From Firmicutes bacterium ADurb.Bin300 (GTDB lineage Bacteria > Bacillota > Clostridia > Oscillospirales > Acutalibacteraceae), in NCBI GenBank assembly GCA_002069015.1, contig MWBL01000005.1, positions 1 to 64,000 on the forward strand: a DNA stretch of 64,000 nucleotides, read 5' to 3'. A program made the translations under genes and the position numbers. Position 1 is the stretch's first letter, and each line of letters starts with the position of its first letter. Shown piece by piece: positions 52,437 through 61,965 of this stretch. Under the pieces are notes generated by a model, which was not told the DNA's origin, did no database searches, and was given only the letters and a program-made list of their open reading frames with translations.

Positions 52437-53126
52437 ATGAGATTTGACCTTCATGTCCATACGGCGGAAAACGATATCGTTGTCACAAAGGACGCACCCG
52501 AAATCGTAAAAATGTACCACGAAAAGGGGTACGAGGGATTAGTCATTACAAACCACTTTTTCAGCCTTTCGCTTGAGTGGTATAGGGATATTCTCCGGGG
52601 CGCTTCGCACGAAAAAATGATAGACCATTACCTTAAAGGCTATCGAAACGCAAAAATAACGGGTGACGCACTCGGAATGGTAGTTCTTCTCGGAACAGAG
52701 CTTAGGTTTGACAATACAAGCAATGATTATCTCGTCTTCGGCATAGACGAGGATTTCCTTTACAATGCGCCGATGCTTAACACTCTGACACTTGATAAAT
52801 TCCTGAAAATAATGCCTGAAAACTCACTTATCTACCAGGCTCACCCCTTTAGAAACAATATGACCATAACAAAGCCCGAAAAGCTTTTCGGTATAGAGGT
52901 CTACAACGGCGGGACGCCAAAAGACAGAAACGAGTTTGCCCGAATGTGGGCCGATATGCATAATTTGCGAAAAATCAGCGGCTCCGATTACCACCTTCCA
53001 AAGCATTTGGCAAGGGGCGGAGTTGATTTTTTTAATCGCGTTGAAACGAATGATGAGCTTGTAGCTCAGCTTAGAAGCGGACGATATACACTTATTGAAT
53101 TCGGAAAAGGAGCGGCTAATGATTAA
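52437..53126 (+). CDS. PHP-domain metal-dependent hydrolase
   Basis: A 229-aa PHP-superfamily protein: MRFDLHVHTAENDIVV (HxH, residues 5-8), LVITNHFFS, the glutamate in LLGTELRFDN, YQAHPFRNN and the closing GSDYHLPKHLARGG. It probably hydrolyses a phosphoester; substrate unknown. ATG 52437 follows AAAAGGGGTAACAAG. It overlaps the downstream oxidoreductase start by eight bases. Confidence 0.85.
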   Translation: MRFDLHVHTAENDIVVTKDAPEIVKMYHEKGYEGLVITNHFFSLSLEWYRDILRGASHEKMIDHYLKGYRNAKITGDALGMVVLLGTELRFDNTSNDYLVFGIDEDFLYNAPMLNTLTLDKFLKIMPENSLIYQAHPFRNNMTITKPEKLFGIEVYNGGTPKDRNEFARMWADMHNLRKISGSDYHLPKHLARGGVDFFNRVETNDELVAQLRSGRYTLIEFGKGAAND

Positions 53127-54150
53127 TATCGGTATTATAGGCTTCGCCCACTCTCATGTAATCGGTATTTGCGAAGAATGGCTGAAAAAGCCCGAGCTTG
53201 AAATTCGTGTGGCTTTTGGCTGGGATGCGGACAAAGCCCGCTGTGCCTTAGTGTGTAAAAGACTAGGTATACCCGAGGCTCAAGAGCTAAACGATATTCT
53301 CGGCGACGACAATATTCAAGCAGTTTTTATAGCCTGCGAAACTCTTTTTCACGCGCGTTATGCCGTCATGTCGGCTAACGCTAAAAAGAAAATCATACTG
53401 TACAAGCCTATTGCTTTAACCATAGAGCAGGCAGACAGTATAATTGATGCGGTAAACGCCAACAACATCGATTTTACACTCGCGTGGCAGATGAGAACAG
53501 ACCCGGTAAACCTTCAGATAAAGGAGCTTATAGACACGGGCAATCTGGGCAGACCTTATTATTTTCGCCGCCGCCATTGTTTAGGTATGCACAGAAACGA
53601 GGATTTTAAGAATACCTGGCACTGCAACGAAAAACTTGGCGGTGACATTTTTGCGGATGACAGCTCCCACGCCATAGATTGGATGATTTCACTTTTCGGT
53701 ATGCCCAAAAGCGTCATGTGTGAAATGTCCACGATGCATACGCCCGAGGTCAAAAACGACCTCGGCGCGGCAATGTTCAAATATCCGTCGGGGCTTATTG
53801 CCGAGATAACGTTCTGCGCCTCATGCTCTGCCGCCGAAATAACGACGGAGTGCTATTTTGAACGCGGTACAATTCAGCATTACGGCGGCGACGCCGTTTC
53901 AACAAGACTTCCGCACGAAAACACCCCGTCCCTAAAATGGTTTACCGAGGGCGAAAAGGACTGGCGCGTAAGCGATATTCCTCTTCCCGGCAGTCAATGG
54001 GACAGGATATGCGCACAGGCAAAGCCTCTTGCGGAATTTTTAAGAAATAAACGTCCGCCGATATCAACTGCCGCACAGGGCAGGGACGCACTTAAGGCCG
54101 TTCTTGCCTGCTATGCCTCCGCCGAAAACGGAAGACGCGAGATAATATAA
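53119..54150 (+). CDS. Gfo/Idh/MocA-family oxidoreductase (3)
   Basis: A 343-aa oxidoreductase: loop IGIIGFAHSHVIGICEEW (4-21), a variant of the EKP motif reading YKPIALTIEQAD (about 102-113), and a C-terminal domain with GRPYYFRRRHCLGMHRNEDFKNTWHCNEKLGGDIFADDSSHAIDWM. The HSH residues in the loop and DSSHAIDW are typical of a sub-branch of the family. ATG 53119 follows AAAAGGAGCGGCTA and lies inside the end of the PHP gene. Confidence 0.88.
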   Translation: MINIGIIGFAHSHVIGICEEWLKKPELEIRVAFGWDADKARCALVCKRLGIPEAQELNDILGDDNIQAVFIACETLFHARYAVMSANAKKKIILYKPIALTIEQADSIIDAVNANNIDFTLAWQMRTDPVNLQIKELIDTGNLGRPYYFRRRHCLGMHRNEDFKNTWHCNEKLGGDIFADDSSHAIDWMISLFGMPKSVMCEMSTMHTPEVKNDLGAAMFKYPSGLIAEITFCASCSAAEITTECYFERGTIQHYGGDAVSTRLPHENTPSLKWFTEGEKDWRVSDIPLPGSQWDRICAQAKPLAEFLRNKRPPISTAAQGRDALKAVLACYASAENGRREII

Positions 54151-54155
54151 ATCTT

Positions 54156-54183
54156 TCAATTGATTACACTTTAAATCAATTGA
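54156..54183. promoter_or_regulatory. Inverted repeat upstream of the ABC exporter genes
   Basis: Perfect 10-bp dyad TCAATTGATT / AATCAATTGA with an 8-base centre, 22 bases before the TTG start of the ATPase and with no T run. It looks like an operator rather than a terminator. Confidence 0.5.
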
Positions 54184-54204
54184 CTGATATTAGGAGGGAT
54201 ATTA

Positions 54205-55137
54205 TTGATAAGTACAACCCGTGAAAATATTATCACGGTAGAACATCTGTCAAAGTCTTTCAACGGGATAAAAGCTGTAGATGACCTGAGTTTCTCGGTT
54301 CAGCAAGGAAGCTTGTTCGCTTTTTTAGGTCAAAACGGAGCCGGAAAAAGCACCACCATCAATATGCTCATAGGTCTGTTGAAAAAAGACAGCGGAACCG
54401 TTTTATACGACGGCTCAAAGGGCGCCGCTTCCTTTAAGGATAAAATCGGCGTGGTGTTCCAGAATAATGTTTTCGACGAGCTTTTGACCGTCGAGGAAAA
54501 CCTGCTTCTTTACGGTTGCCTTTATATGGTCGATAAGAAAGCCGTCAAAAAACGCTATAGTGAAATCGTTTCCCTTTTGCGTATGGACAGCTATTCAAAA
54601 AAGCGCGTCAATACGCTTTCGGGCGGCGAAAAGCGTAAGGCGGAAATCGCGAGGGCGCTGTTCACCGCTCCCGAAATTCTTTTTCTTGACGAGCCTACTA
54701 CCGGACTCGACCCGAGAACTCGGGCGGAGGTCTGGGATATTCTCGGCTCGATTAAGCGCCGGACGGGTATGACGCTGTTTTTGACCACCCACTATATGGA
54801 GGAAACCGCCGAAGCCGACCGGGTGGTAATCATACACCGCGGCAAAAAGGTCTGTGCAGGAAGCCCCGCCGAATTAAAGGCACGGTACTCCTTCGACAAG
54901 CTTTTAATAACTCCGGGGGACAGCGAGCTGCTTGAATCGCGGCTTTCGGACGGCGGTATCGCGTTTGAGAAAACGGCTGACACCTATACGCTGCACTCAA
55001 ATGATACCGCACAAGCCATAGAACTCCTTTATTCCCTCAGAGATAACATACGTTATTTCGAGGTTAAAAAAGGTACTATGGACGACGTGTTCCTGAACGC
55101 CACAGGCGAAAAAATCGGGGAGGGTCTTTGGAAATGA
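54205..55137 (+). CDS. ABC exporter ATP-binding protein (DrrA type)
   Basis: A 310-aa ATPase: Walker A GQNGAGKSTTINMLIGLL (around 48-65), Q-loop VVFQNNVFDELLTVEEN, signature LSGGEKRKAEIARAL, Walker B ILFLDEPTTGLDPRTR, switch TTHYMEE, and a C-terminal regulatory extension typical of DrrA/NodI-like exporter ATPases. Translation starts at TTG 54205 behind AGGAGGG. It overlaps the permease gene as ATGA. Confidence 0.93.
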   Translation: MISTTRENIITVEHLSKSFNGIKAVDDLSFSVQQGSLFAFLGQNGAGKSTTINMLIGLLKKDSGTVLYDGSKGAASFKDKIGVVFQNNVFDELLTVEENLLLYGCLYMVDKKAVKKRYSEIVSLLRMDSYSKKRVNTLSGGEKRKAEIARALFTAPEILFLDEPTTGLDPRTRAEVWDILGSIKRRTGMTLFLTTHYMEETAEADRVVIIHRGKKVCAGSPAELKARYSFDKLLITPGDSELLESRLSDGGIAFEKTADTYTLHSNDTAQAIELLYSLRDNIRYFEVKKGTMDDVFLNATGEKIGEGLWK

Positions 55138-56021
55138 ACAATATCATCGCGTTGACCAATCGCAACATCAAGCTTTTTTTACGCGATAAAGCTACGGTAT
55201 TCTTTTCATTTTTAAGCACGATTATCCTTATTGCACTTTATTTGTTGTTTATCGCGAAAACGTATTCCTCCTCAATACTTGAGTATACGGGTAACACCTT
55301 ATCCGAGTCTGCCGTTAATTTTGTTGTTTATTTGCAGATGATAGCGGGAGTTACTATACTAAACTCTGTATCGCTTTCCATCGGGGTGTTCGGAACCATC
55401 GCCAAGGATTTTGAGAATCGGCGTGTGGACAGCTTCCTTTTGACCCCCGTGCGCACTCGTGAGATTTTACTTTCTTATTTTTCCGCAGGCTTCTTTGCTT
55501 CCTTCATTCTAAACTGCTTTTCATGGGTTATCGGGATTGTTTCAATCGGGTTGTTGACGGGGTATTGGCTTTTTGTGTCTTCATTTATCTCGACAACCGG
55601 GATACTGCTTGTCGCTACGCTGATAAGCGCATCTCTTATGCTTTTTGTCACCTCGCTTGTAAAATCCTCTGCGGCTATAGGGGTAATCAGCGGTGTTGCC
55701 GGGACATTTATCGGCTTTTTATCAGGAATATATATGCCGTATTCAAGCTTGGGCAAGGGAACCGAAAAGGTAGGTTCTCTTCTCCCGTTTACACATCTTG
55801 CGATTTGGATGAAAAGAGTTGTCTTATCCGACGCTTTCTCTCAGATAAGCATTCCCGAAGAATTTAGAGAAAACATTTTAGAGGGTTATTTTTCAGCCGC
55901 AAGCATCGGATTATTAGGCTTTAATATCCCGCTTTGGATTATAATTGCAGCATGCGGCGCCCTCTCCCTTGGGTTTTTATTCTCATCGGGAAGGATACTC
56001 GCAAAACGCATGGCAGCATAG
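55134..56021 (+). CDS. ABC-2 type exporter permease (DrrB type)
   Basis: A 295-aa protein with six membrane segments and the ABC-2 outline: a conserved cytoplasmic NRNIKLFLRDKATVFFSFLSTI start, an extracellular loop, FENRRVDSFLLTPVRTREILLSYFSAGF and the VSGVAGTFIGFLSGIYMPYSSLG re-entrant region. It forms the exporter with the ATPase; substrate is unknown. Confidence 0.9.
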   Translation: MNNIIALTNRNIKLFLRDKATVFFSFLSTIILIALYLLFIAKTYSSSILEYTGNTLSESAVNFVVYLQMIAGVTILNSVSLSIGVFGTIAKDFENRRVDSFLLTPVRTREILLSYFSAGFFASFILNCFSWVIGIVSIGLLTGYWLFVSSFISTTGILLVATLISASLMLFVTSLVKSSAAIGVISGVAGTFIGFLSGIYMPYSSLGKGTEKVGSLLPFTHLAIWMKRVVLSDAFSQISIPEEFRENILEGYFSAASIGLLGFNIPLWIIIAACGALSLGFLFSSGRILAKRMAA

Positions 56022-56036
56022 AAGCGTTACAATAAA

Positions 56037-56074
56037 AACGTCGGAGAAAGCTTGAGCTTTTTTCGGCGTTTTTT
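56037..56074. terminator. Bidirectional terminator between the ABC exporter and cysN
   Basis: Sixteen-bp imperfect stem AACGTCGGAGAAAGCT / AGCTTTTTTCGGCGTT with A and T tracts on either side; four bases before the cysN stop on the other strand. Confidence 0.8.
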
Positions 56075-56077
56075 AGT

Positions 56078-57856
56078 CTATTCCTTGGTTACCTTATTGG
56101 TCTCCCTGACAAATGCCAAGAGGCTCGCGGCAACATTATCTTTTTCTCCGAAGTACAGGTCAAAGTCCTTTGCACGAGTTTCGGGCTTTCCTATCCAGAC
56201 GGTTAGAATTTCGTCGGTTTGGATTATCGTACGCAAGGTGTCAAGCTCTTGTGCAAGCAAATCACTTGCGGTTACTACAAGGATATTCCCCGCGTCAAGG
56301 ATGATATTTGAAAGCTCTCCCAAACGGCGTATATGCTCGCGGCGTTCTTCTTGTGAGATCATAGAGCTTTCACTTTTTATGTCCGCGTTTACGCCGTAAA
56401 GCATATTTCCTATTCCCATGTAATAAGCTATTTTACCCTCTTCAAGCAGCATTTTTTCAAGCTGCCGCGCTATGCTTTTTTTATCAATCTCTTTTGCTCC
56501 GGTAATCAAAATCATTTGCGCTCTTTGGCGGTAATACCGTTCTCTTACATCGTGGGTTATACTGCTTTTATGCCATTTAATATTTCTGGTATTAAGCATA
56601 CCGCTCAATTCGGGATTATTTAACAGCCCTGTTATTATCCCGCCGCCCGAGATCTCGTAATCGTCTACAATGACGAAGCGCTCCGTATCGGGAATTGAAG
56701 CCTCAACATCAAACGCCGAAGGTCTGTCAAGATGTATTATGCACTCGGCAACCTCATGGCGCTTAACCTGCCCTTTTTCCGAACTTTCTAATGTTGCGGC
56801 ATTAAGTACTTTGATTATTTTTTCAATTTTGCATTCTCTTTGTGCAGAGCCGATTTTGAGCTTATAAGCCTTGTTTGCAACAAGCGGCTCTTTTCCTAAC
56901 CAAAAGACGGATGCCTTTATTCGGGTGCCCGTTTTCGGTGGCGTTTGCCCGATAATAGTAATGAGCTCGCCCCTTTTTACGTATATCTGCTCGCTCATGC
57001 AAAAGCCTGTGGCGTATCCAGAGCTAACGCTTGTCCGGGGCTTTTCGTTGAATGTTTCTATAGATTTTACAAAAGTCTTTTTACCTGACGGCATAAACAT
57101 TATTTCATCTTTGACCTTTAAAACGCCTGAGGAAATCGTTCCCGCCACAATGCGCCTGTTGTCATTACCCGATGTAAATTTATACACATCCTGTACCCAC
57201 ATTCTCATGGGCAGACCGTCAGGCTGTAAGGATTCCTTAAAGCTGTCAAGTACTTCAAGCACGGTCTCTCCCTCGTACCACGGCATACTCTTTCCGCGCT
57301 GAGCAATATTCTCCCCCAGCGCCGCGCTTATCGGTATATAGCGGGAGGCGTACATTTTAATTTCTCCCAAAAACTTCGAATAACCGCTGACAATGGAGTT
57401 ATAAGCCTGCCGGCGCTCTCCCTCGTCAAAAAGGTCAAGCTTATTCACCAAAACGGCGATTTGCTTAATTCCCAGCATAGAAAGCATATAGCCATGGCGG
57501 CGGGAATTCTCGCAAATACCTTCTTTTGCGTCTATAACGAGAAGCGCCGCGTCCGCACGGGAAGCGCCTGTTATCATATTTTTCAGAAATTCAATATGAC
57601 CGGGAGCGTCTATTATTATATATTTTCTTTTTTCAGTCTTAAAGAAACAGCGTGCCGTATCTATTGTTATTCCCTGTGAGCGTTCATCCTTCAGCGCGTC
57701 CAAAAGAAAGGCATACTCAAACGGTTTGTCGGTACGACGGCAAAGCTCGCGTACAGCCTCAAGCTTTCCCTCGGGCAGAGAAGAGGTATCGGCAAGCAGT
57801 CTGCCTATGACAGTGCTCTTTCCGTGGTCGACATGCCCGACTATAACTATATTCAT
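56078..57856 (-). CDS. cysN: Sulfate adenylyltransferase GTPase subunit CysN with a decayed APS-kinase-like tail
   Basis: A 592-aa EF-Tu-like GTPase that drives ATP sulfurylase. G1 GHVDHGKST (7-15), the [12 protein letters not shown] switch, G3 DAPGH, G4 NKLD, then beta-barrel domains II and III to about residue 440. The last ~147 residues align with APS kinase ([31 protein letters not shown]), but the P-loop reads GAKEIDKKS instead of GLSGSGKS and the DGDN motif reads GIGN, so kinase activity is unlikely. A working APS kinase is encoded two genes upstream. ATG 57871 is an alternative start. Last gene of the cysCQ-cysD-cysN operon. Confidence 0.92.
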   Translation of the reverse strand: MNIVIVGHVDHGKSTVIGRLLADTSSLPEGKLEAVRELCRRTDKPFEYAFLLDALKDERSQGITIDTARCFFKTEKRKYIIIDAPGHIEFLKNMITGASRADAALLVIDAKEGICENSRRHGYMLSMLGIKQIAVLVNKLDLFDEGERRQAYNSIVSGYSKFLGEIKMYASRYIPISAALGENIAQRGKSMPWYEGETVLEVLDSFKESLQPDGLPMRMWVQDVYKFTSGNDNRRIVAGTISSGVLKVKDEIMFMPSGKKTFVKSIETFNEKPRTSVSSGYATGFCMSEQIYVKRGELITIIGQTPPKTGTRIKASVFWLGKEPLVANKAYKLKIGSAQRECKIEKIIKVLNAATLESSEKGQVKRHEVAECIIHLDRPSAFDVEASIPDTERFVIVDDYEISGGGIITGLLNNPELSGMLNTRNIKWHKSSITHDVRERYYRQRAQMILITGAKEIDKKSIARQLEKMLLEEGKIAYYMGIGNMLYGVNADIKSESSMISQEERREHIRRLGELSNIILDAGNILVVTASDLLAQELDTLRTIIQTDEILTVWIGKPETRAKDFDLYFGEKDNVAASLLAFVRETNKVTKE

Positions 57857-57915
57857 TTCCCTGTCCTGCATATTAATGAAAACGCCCTTTCATAAATTGT
57901 GAAGTGAGCCTACTG

Positions 57916-58797
57916 TTACATATAGCCGTCCTTGCGCAGCTCCTCTAAGCCTCCGCCGTCCTCCTTGTCCTGTTCCCTGCCCGAGCGCTCGGCAATATTG
58001 GCGAATTTTCCGGTCTTTAACTCCTCAATAATTTCCTGAATATTACGCGCGTCGGAGTCCACGGGCTTTGTGCAGGGCCAACATCCGAGCGAGCGGTACC
58101 GCTTGCCGTCTCCCTGATTAAAGTAAAGAGAAACTACGGGCACATTCTCCCTGTTGATGTACTCCCAGACGTCAAGCTCCGTCCAATCGAGAAGCGGATG
58201 GATTCTTATATGTGTTCCGGGTCTGAAATCAGTTTTATATTGCCCCCAGAATTCAGGCGGCTGGTCGCCTATATCCCAGTCGTTGTTCTTGTCTCTCGGG
58301 GAAAAATATCGCTCCTTTGAGCGGCTGCCTTCCTCGTCGGCCCTTATTCCGACTATCACTCCTAAATAAGGCTCGTTGTTTTTATCCGGTTCATAATCAC
58401 CTGTTTCTTGATTTAGCCTGAATCGCTGCCACTGTCCCGACAAGGTGTTTCTCAGCGCCTCGGTCTTCAAGTTTTTGCAGCATTCTATACGAGTCGCATT
58501 GCCGTCCGGAAAGGTCAGCTTTTTTTCAAGAGCCTCTCTGTTCTCGCCATAAACCATGTCAAGATGCCACTTTTTTGCAAGAGCATCACGATACTCAATC
58601 ATCTCTGGAATTTTATAATGCGTGTCAATATGCACAAGCGGAAAAGGCACATGACCGAAAAAAGCCTTGCGGGCAAGACTTAAAAGAACAGTAGAGTCCT
58701 TTCCTATTGACCAGAGCATGCAAAGGTTGGGGAAGCGATTGTACGCTTCTCTGAGTATGTGTATGCTTTTGTTTTCAAGGCTGTCAAGATGCGTCAT
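57916..58797 (-). CDS. cysD: Sulfate adenylyltransferase small subunit CysD
   Basis: A 293-aa PAPS-reductase-like PP-loop adenylyltransferase: [17 protein letters not shown] (PP-loop, about 30-46), [50 protein letters not shown] and [14 protein letters not shown]. Makes adenosine 5'-phosphosulfate from ATP and sulfate with CysN. ATG 58797 follows TTGGAGATTGGT. It starts 15 bases after the cysCQ stop. Confidence 0.96.
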   Translation of the reverse strand: MTHLDSLENKSIHILREAYNRFPNLCMLWSIGKDSTVLLSLARKAFFGHVPFPLVHIDTHYKIPEMIEYRDALAKKWHLDMVYGENREALEKKLTFPDGNATRIECCKNLKTEALRNTLSGQWQRFRLNQETGDYEPDKNNEPYLGVIVGIRADEEGSRSKERYFSPRDKNNDWDIGDQPPEFWGQYKTDFRPGTHIRIHPLLDWTELDVWEYINRENVPVVSLYFNQGDGKRYRSLGCWPCTKPVDSDARNIQEIIEELKTGKFANIAERSGREQDKEDGGGLEELRKDGYM

Positions 58798-58812
58798 ACC
58801 AATCTCCAAATC

Positions 58813-60183
58813 TCAACTGAATTTATTTTCGATGCTGTTTAGAATATAAAAACCTTTTTCGTTAACCGTATTTTCTCGGTTATACCTCATCTGTGTATTG
58901 TCTCCCTGAAGGAGCACCCCTCCCGCCTGTTCAACTATACACTGCATTGCGCAGGTGTCCCACTCCATAGTACACCCGATACGGTAATAAACATCGGCTT
59001 GCGACGAAGCTATAAGGCAACCCTTTAGGGAGGAACCCTTCCCAATGGTGCTTCCGATTTTTGCTTTGTTGCGCTCTAAAAGGGCGCGGGTTTGCTCGTC
59101 AAGATGGGAGCGTGATGTCACTACCCTTAAATTTTCTCTTTTATCGGATACCCTAATAGCGTTTTTCTGCCTGAAGAAATCATCAAAATTGCTTTGCTCA
59201 TATGCTCCTTCTCCCTTTGCCGCATAATAAAGCTTTCCTAAGGCAGGGGCATAAATGACTCCCGCAATGCTTTTCCCGAAATAGGTAAAGCCTATATTAA
59301 CGGTAAATTCCCCGTTCCTCTTGACAAACTCCTTTGTTCCGTCAAGGGGGTCCACAATGAAACAACGGGGATTTTTAAGCCTTTTCGGGTCGTCTGCGCT
59401 CTCCTCGGATAAAATCGCAATATCGGGATATCTTGCTTCAAGCTCTTTTCGTATAACCTCGTCCGCCGCTAAATCCGCCCGGGTTAAAGGCGTGTCGTCC
59501 TCTTTGCGCATAACTGCAAAATCCTCACCGTAAACCTGTAAAATTACTTCTCCCGCTTTTTTAGCGGTTACGCAAAGAAATTCGGTAATATCGCGAAGGG
59601 ATAAAAGCGTCTTGGTATAGTCAATTACAATCCGCGCTGCCTCTTCGGCGGTCGTTTGTTCTGTCTTAATTAGGATATCCGGATTTTCAGGAGCTTCATA
59701 AGGTGAGGAAATGCCCGTAAAATCCTTTATCTCCCCTGCCAAAGCCCTCTTGTAAAGACCCTTCGGATCACGCTTTGTACATACAGAAAGCTTTGTATCA
59801 ATAAATATTTCAATAAACGGACAACCAAAACGCTCGCACTCCTTTTTTGCTCTATCTCTGTCCTTTGCAAACGGGGAAATCGCACTGACAAGACAAACGG
59901 CTCCGCTATGGGCGAAAAGAGCCGCAACACATCCTATTCTGCGAATATTCTCTTTCCTGTCCTCATCGGAAAAGCCCAAATCGCTGTTAATAGAGCTCCT
60001 TAAATTGTCCCCGTCAAGCAAATAGGCGCGAATTCCGCTTTCTAACAGCATGCGTTCAACAATTGAAGCAACAGTCGTTTTACCCGAACCCGAAAGCCCG
60101 GTAAACCAAAGCACCGCTCCCTTTGAGCAAAGGCGTGAGCGAGTGTCAATATCCAAGGAATCAAAGCGAAAAATATTATCCAT
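58813..60183 (-). CDS. Fused APS kinase and 3'(2'),5'-bisphosphate nucleotidase (CysC-CysQ)
   Basis: A 456-aa bifunctional protein. Residues 1-190 are an intact APS kinase: GLSGSGKT (29-36), DGDNLRSSINSDLGFSDEDRKENIRRIG and GLYKRALAGEIKDFTGISSPYEAPENPDI. Residues ~195-456 are an inositol-monophosphatase-like CysQ domain with metal motifs SEES, DPLDGTKEF and EWDTCAMQCIVEQAGG. One half makes PAPS from APS; the other removes the 3'-phosphate from PAP, the product of sulfotransfer. ATG 60183 follows CGGAGGCTT. First gene of the leftward operon and divergent from the sulfotransferase. Confidence 0.93.
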   Translation of the reverse strand: MDNIFRFDSLDIDTRSRLCSKGAVLWFTGLSGSGKTTVASIVERMLLESGIRAYLLDGDNLRSSINSDLGFSDEDRKENIRRIGCVAALFAHSGAVCLVSAISPFAKDRDRAKKECERFGCPFIEIFIDTKLSVCTKRDPKGLYKRALAGEIKDFTGISSPYEAPENPDILIKTEQTTAEEAARIVIDYTKTLLSLRDITEFLCVTAKKAGEVILQVYGEDFAVMRKEDDTPLTRADLAADEVIRKELEARYPDIAILSEESADDPKRLKNPRCFIVDPLDGTKEFVKRNGEFTVNIGFTYFGKSIAGVIYAPALGKLYYAAKGEGAYEQSNFDDFFRQKNAIRVSDKRENLRVVTSRSHLDEQTRALLERNKAKIGSTIGKGSSLKGCLIASSQADVYYRIGCTMEWDTCAMQCIVEQAGGVLLQGDNTQMRYNRENTVNEKGFYILNSIENKFS

Positions 60184-60208
60184 AAGCCTCCGAAAAAAAC
60201 TTTTTTTG

Positions 60209-60237
60209 TTGCAAAGCGTCGAAACGAATGATAAAAT
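60209..60237 (+). promoter_or_regulatory. Promoter of the sulfotransferase gene
   Basis: TTGCAA (60209-60214), a 17-bp spacer and TAAAAT (60232-60237), 35 bases before the sulfotransferase ATG, in the 88-base gap shared with cysCQ. Confidence 0.65.
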
Positions 60238-60271
60238 CAATTAAGGACAAAAATGAAAGGCGCTATTTATT

Positions 60272-60991
60272 ATGCTCATAACTATAATAGGCAGGGGTCA
60301 CTCCGGAACTCGCGCTATATCCGAAACACTTTCTCGCAGCGGTATTTTTATGGGAGAGCCTCTTAACTCTTCATGGGACCTCGTTCCCGCCGAAAAAATG
60401 TATGAGGCGTGCAGAATATTCGGAAGCTATGTAAAATACACCGGGGGACTGAATTGGGACTTTTCGAGAGTGATTGAAAGCAAACCAACTCCCGAATTTG
60501 TAAGACTGATAGAGGAGTATCTTGACAGCGTTTTATCCTCAAGCGCCGAAAACAAGGGCTGGAAAATTCCCGAAACAACCCTTTGTTACCCATGGATTCT
60601 TAAAATGTTTCCTCAAATATACTATATTCATTGGGTGCGTGACCCGAGAGACTGTATTTTAGGCAGCCATGTTACCGATGATCTTCGCGATTTTAACATT
60701 GACTCCCCCGCTACAGACGATTTAAGGGAGAGAAGGGCAATCAGCTGGAAGTACCAAAGGGAGATTATGAAGGCAACTACCAAACCCGAAAAGCTTCTTT
60801 CTCTTCGTTTTGAGGATATGGTGCTCCGGCAGGAGCGGACGCTTGCAAAGCTTCGGGAATTCTTGAATGTTCCGATAGCGGAAATCGAAATGCGTTCTGA
60901 TTCCATAGGCAGATATAAGACCGATACCGGTACTCACTTCTTCGAATTTTTCAAGGAGGATTTAATTGAGTGCCGCTATGAGCTTAATTAA
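60272..60991 (+). CDS. PAPS-dependent sulfotransferase
   Basis: A 239-aa sulfotransferase-fold protein. The 5'-phosphosulfate-binding loop IGRGHSGTRAISETL spans residues 6-20, and the 3'-phosphate-binding region is WVRDPRDCILGSH (about 122-134). RFEDM and the C-terminal region follow. No membrane segment, so cytoplasmic. The acceptor cannot be read from the sequence; the small size suggests a small molecule, lipid or nucleotide-linked sugar. Divergent from cysCQ-cysD-cysN, which supply its donor. Its stop overlaps the DAP dehydrogenase stop by four bases. Confidence 0.88.
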   Translation: MLITIIGRGHSGTRAISETLSRSGIFMGEPLNSSWDLVPAEKMYEACRIFGSYVKYTGGLNWDFSRVIESKPTPEFVRLIEEYLDSVLSSSAENKGWKIPETTLCYPWILKMFPQIYYIHWVRDPRDCILGSHVTDDLRDFNIDSPATDDLRERRAISWKYQREIMKATTKPEKLLSLRFEDMVLRQERTLAKLREFLNVPIAEIEMRSDSIGRYKTDTGTHFFEFFKEDLIECRYELN

Positions 60992-61965
60992 AGAAGCCTT
61001 TCCCTCATTTCCTCTTGTGTTCCGTTAAAGAGTAGGTACGGCGGTATATCAAACACGGTCTTACAGCCGATGTTCCCGTCTTTATTAAGCCTGAACGCCG
61101 CTCTGGCATAGCAAAGCATTACATTTGCCGTGAATTCGGGATTTGAATCAAGCTTTAAGCTGCATTCGATTATTTGCTTATTTCCCTCTCCCGTCGTTCC
61201 GCTTCGCAGTACGAACCCCCCATGGGGAATTGTACTGTGATTTTTTATGAATTCCTCCCGGGAAATAAAATGTACGATTGTGTCGTAATCCTTAAAATAA
61301 TTCGGCATATTTTTGACTGTTTTTTCTATTTCATTTTTGTCTGCACCTTCTTCGGGTACTATGAAGCACTCGCGAAGATGCATATTACGAGGGGTGAAAT
61401 CAGGATTTTCGCCGTTTCTCACTGCCTCAAGCGCGGAATCTATAGGGATTGTGTATTGCTTCGCATCCTTAACTCCCCGCACACGGCGTACCGCGTCTGA
61501 ATGACCTTGACTTACACCCTTGCCCCAAAATGTATAGCTTTTGCCCCGGGGCAGGATGACCTGTGCAAGAAGCCGATTGAGCGAGAATGTTCCCGGGTCC
61601 CAGCCTACCGAGATAATCGCCGTCTTTCCCGACTCGAGCGCGGCTTTGTTTACTTTGTTGAAATGTCCGGGTATTTTTGCATGGGTGTCAAAACAGTCCA
61701 CAATATTAAAATACCCCGCCATTTCGGGTGATTGAGAGGGTAAATCCGAAACGCTTGAGCCGCACATGAGCATAACATCGATTTTTCCCTCCATCGAACA
61801 CGCTTTTTCCTGAGAGAAAACGGGAGCGGCAGACTCCTTTTCAATTAAGGACGGCTCTCTGCGTGTAAAAACTGCGACAAGCTCCATATCTGGATACTGA
61901 TTTATATCTTTTTCAACCGCCTTAGCTATATTTCCGTATCCGAAAAGTCCGATTTTAATGCTCAT
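60988..61965 (-). CDS. ddh: meso-Diaminopimelate dehydrogenase
   Basis: A 325-aa NADPH-dependent enzyme that converts tetrahydrodipicolinate and ammonia to meso-DAP in one step, for lysine and peptidoglycan. Rossmann loop GLFGYGNIAKAVEKDI (about 5-20), CGSSVSDLPSQSPEMAGYFNIVDCFDTHAKIP, SVGWDPGTFSLNRLL, FWGKGVSQGHSDAVRRVRGVKDAKQYTIP and NPEFTANVMLCYARAA all match Ddh. Length is normal. ATG 61965 directly follows an in-frame GTG. Confidence 0.95.
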   Translation of the reverse strand: MSIKIGLFGYGNIAKAVEKDINQYPDMELVAVFTRREPSLIEKESAAPVFSQEKACSMEGKIDVMLMCGSSVSDLPSQSPEMAGYFNIVDCFDTHAKIPGHFNKVNKAALESGKTAIISVGWDPGTFSLNRLLAQVILPRGKSYTFWGKGVSQGHSDAVRRVRGVKDAKQYTIPIDSALEAVRNGENPDFTPRNMHLRECFIVPEEGADKNEIEKTVKNMPNYFKDYDTIVHFISREEFIKNHSTIPHGGFVLRSGTTGEGNKQIIECSLKLDSNPEFTANVMLCYARAAFRLNKDGNIGCKTVFDIPPYLLFNGTQEEMRERLL

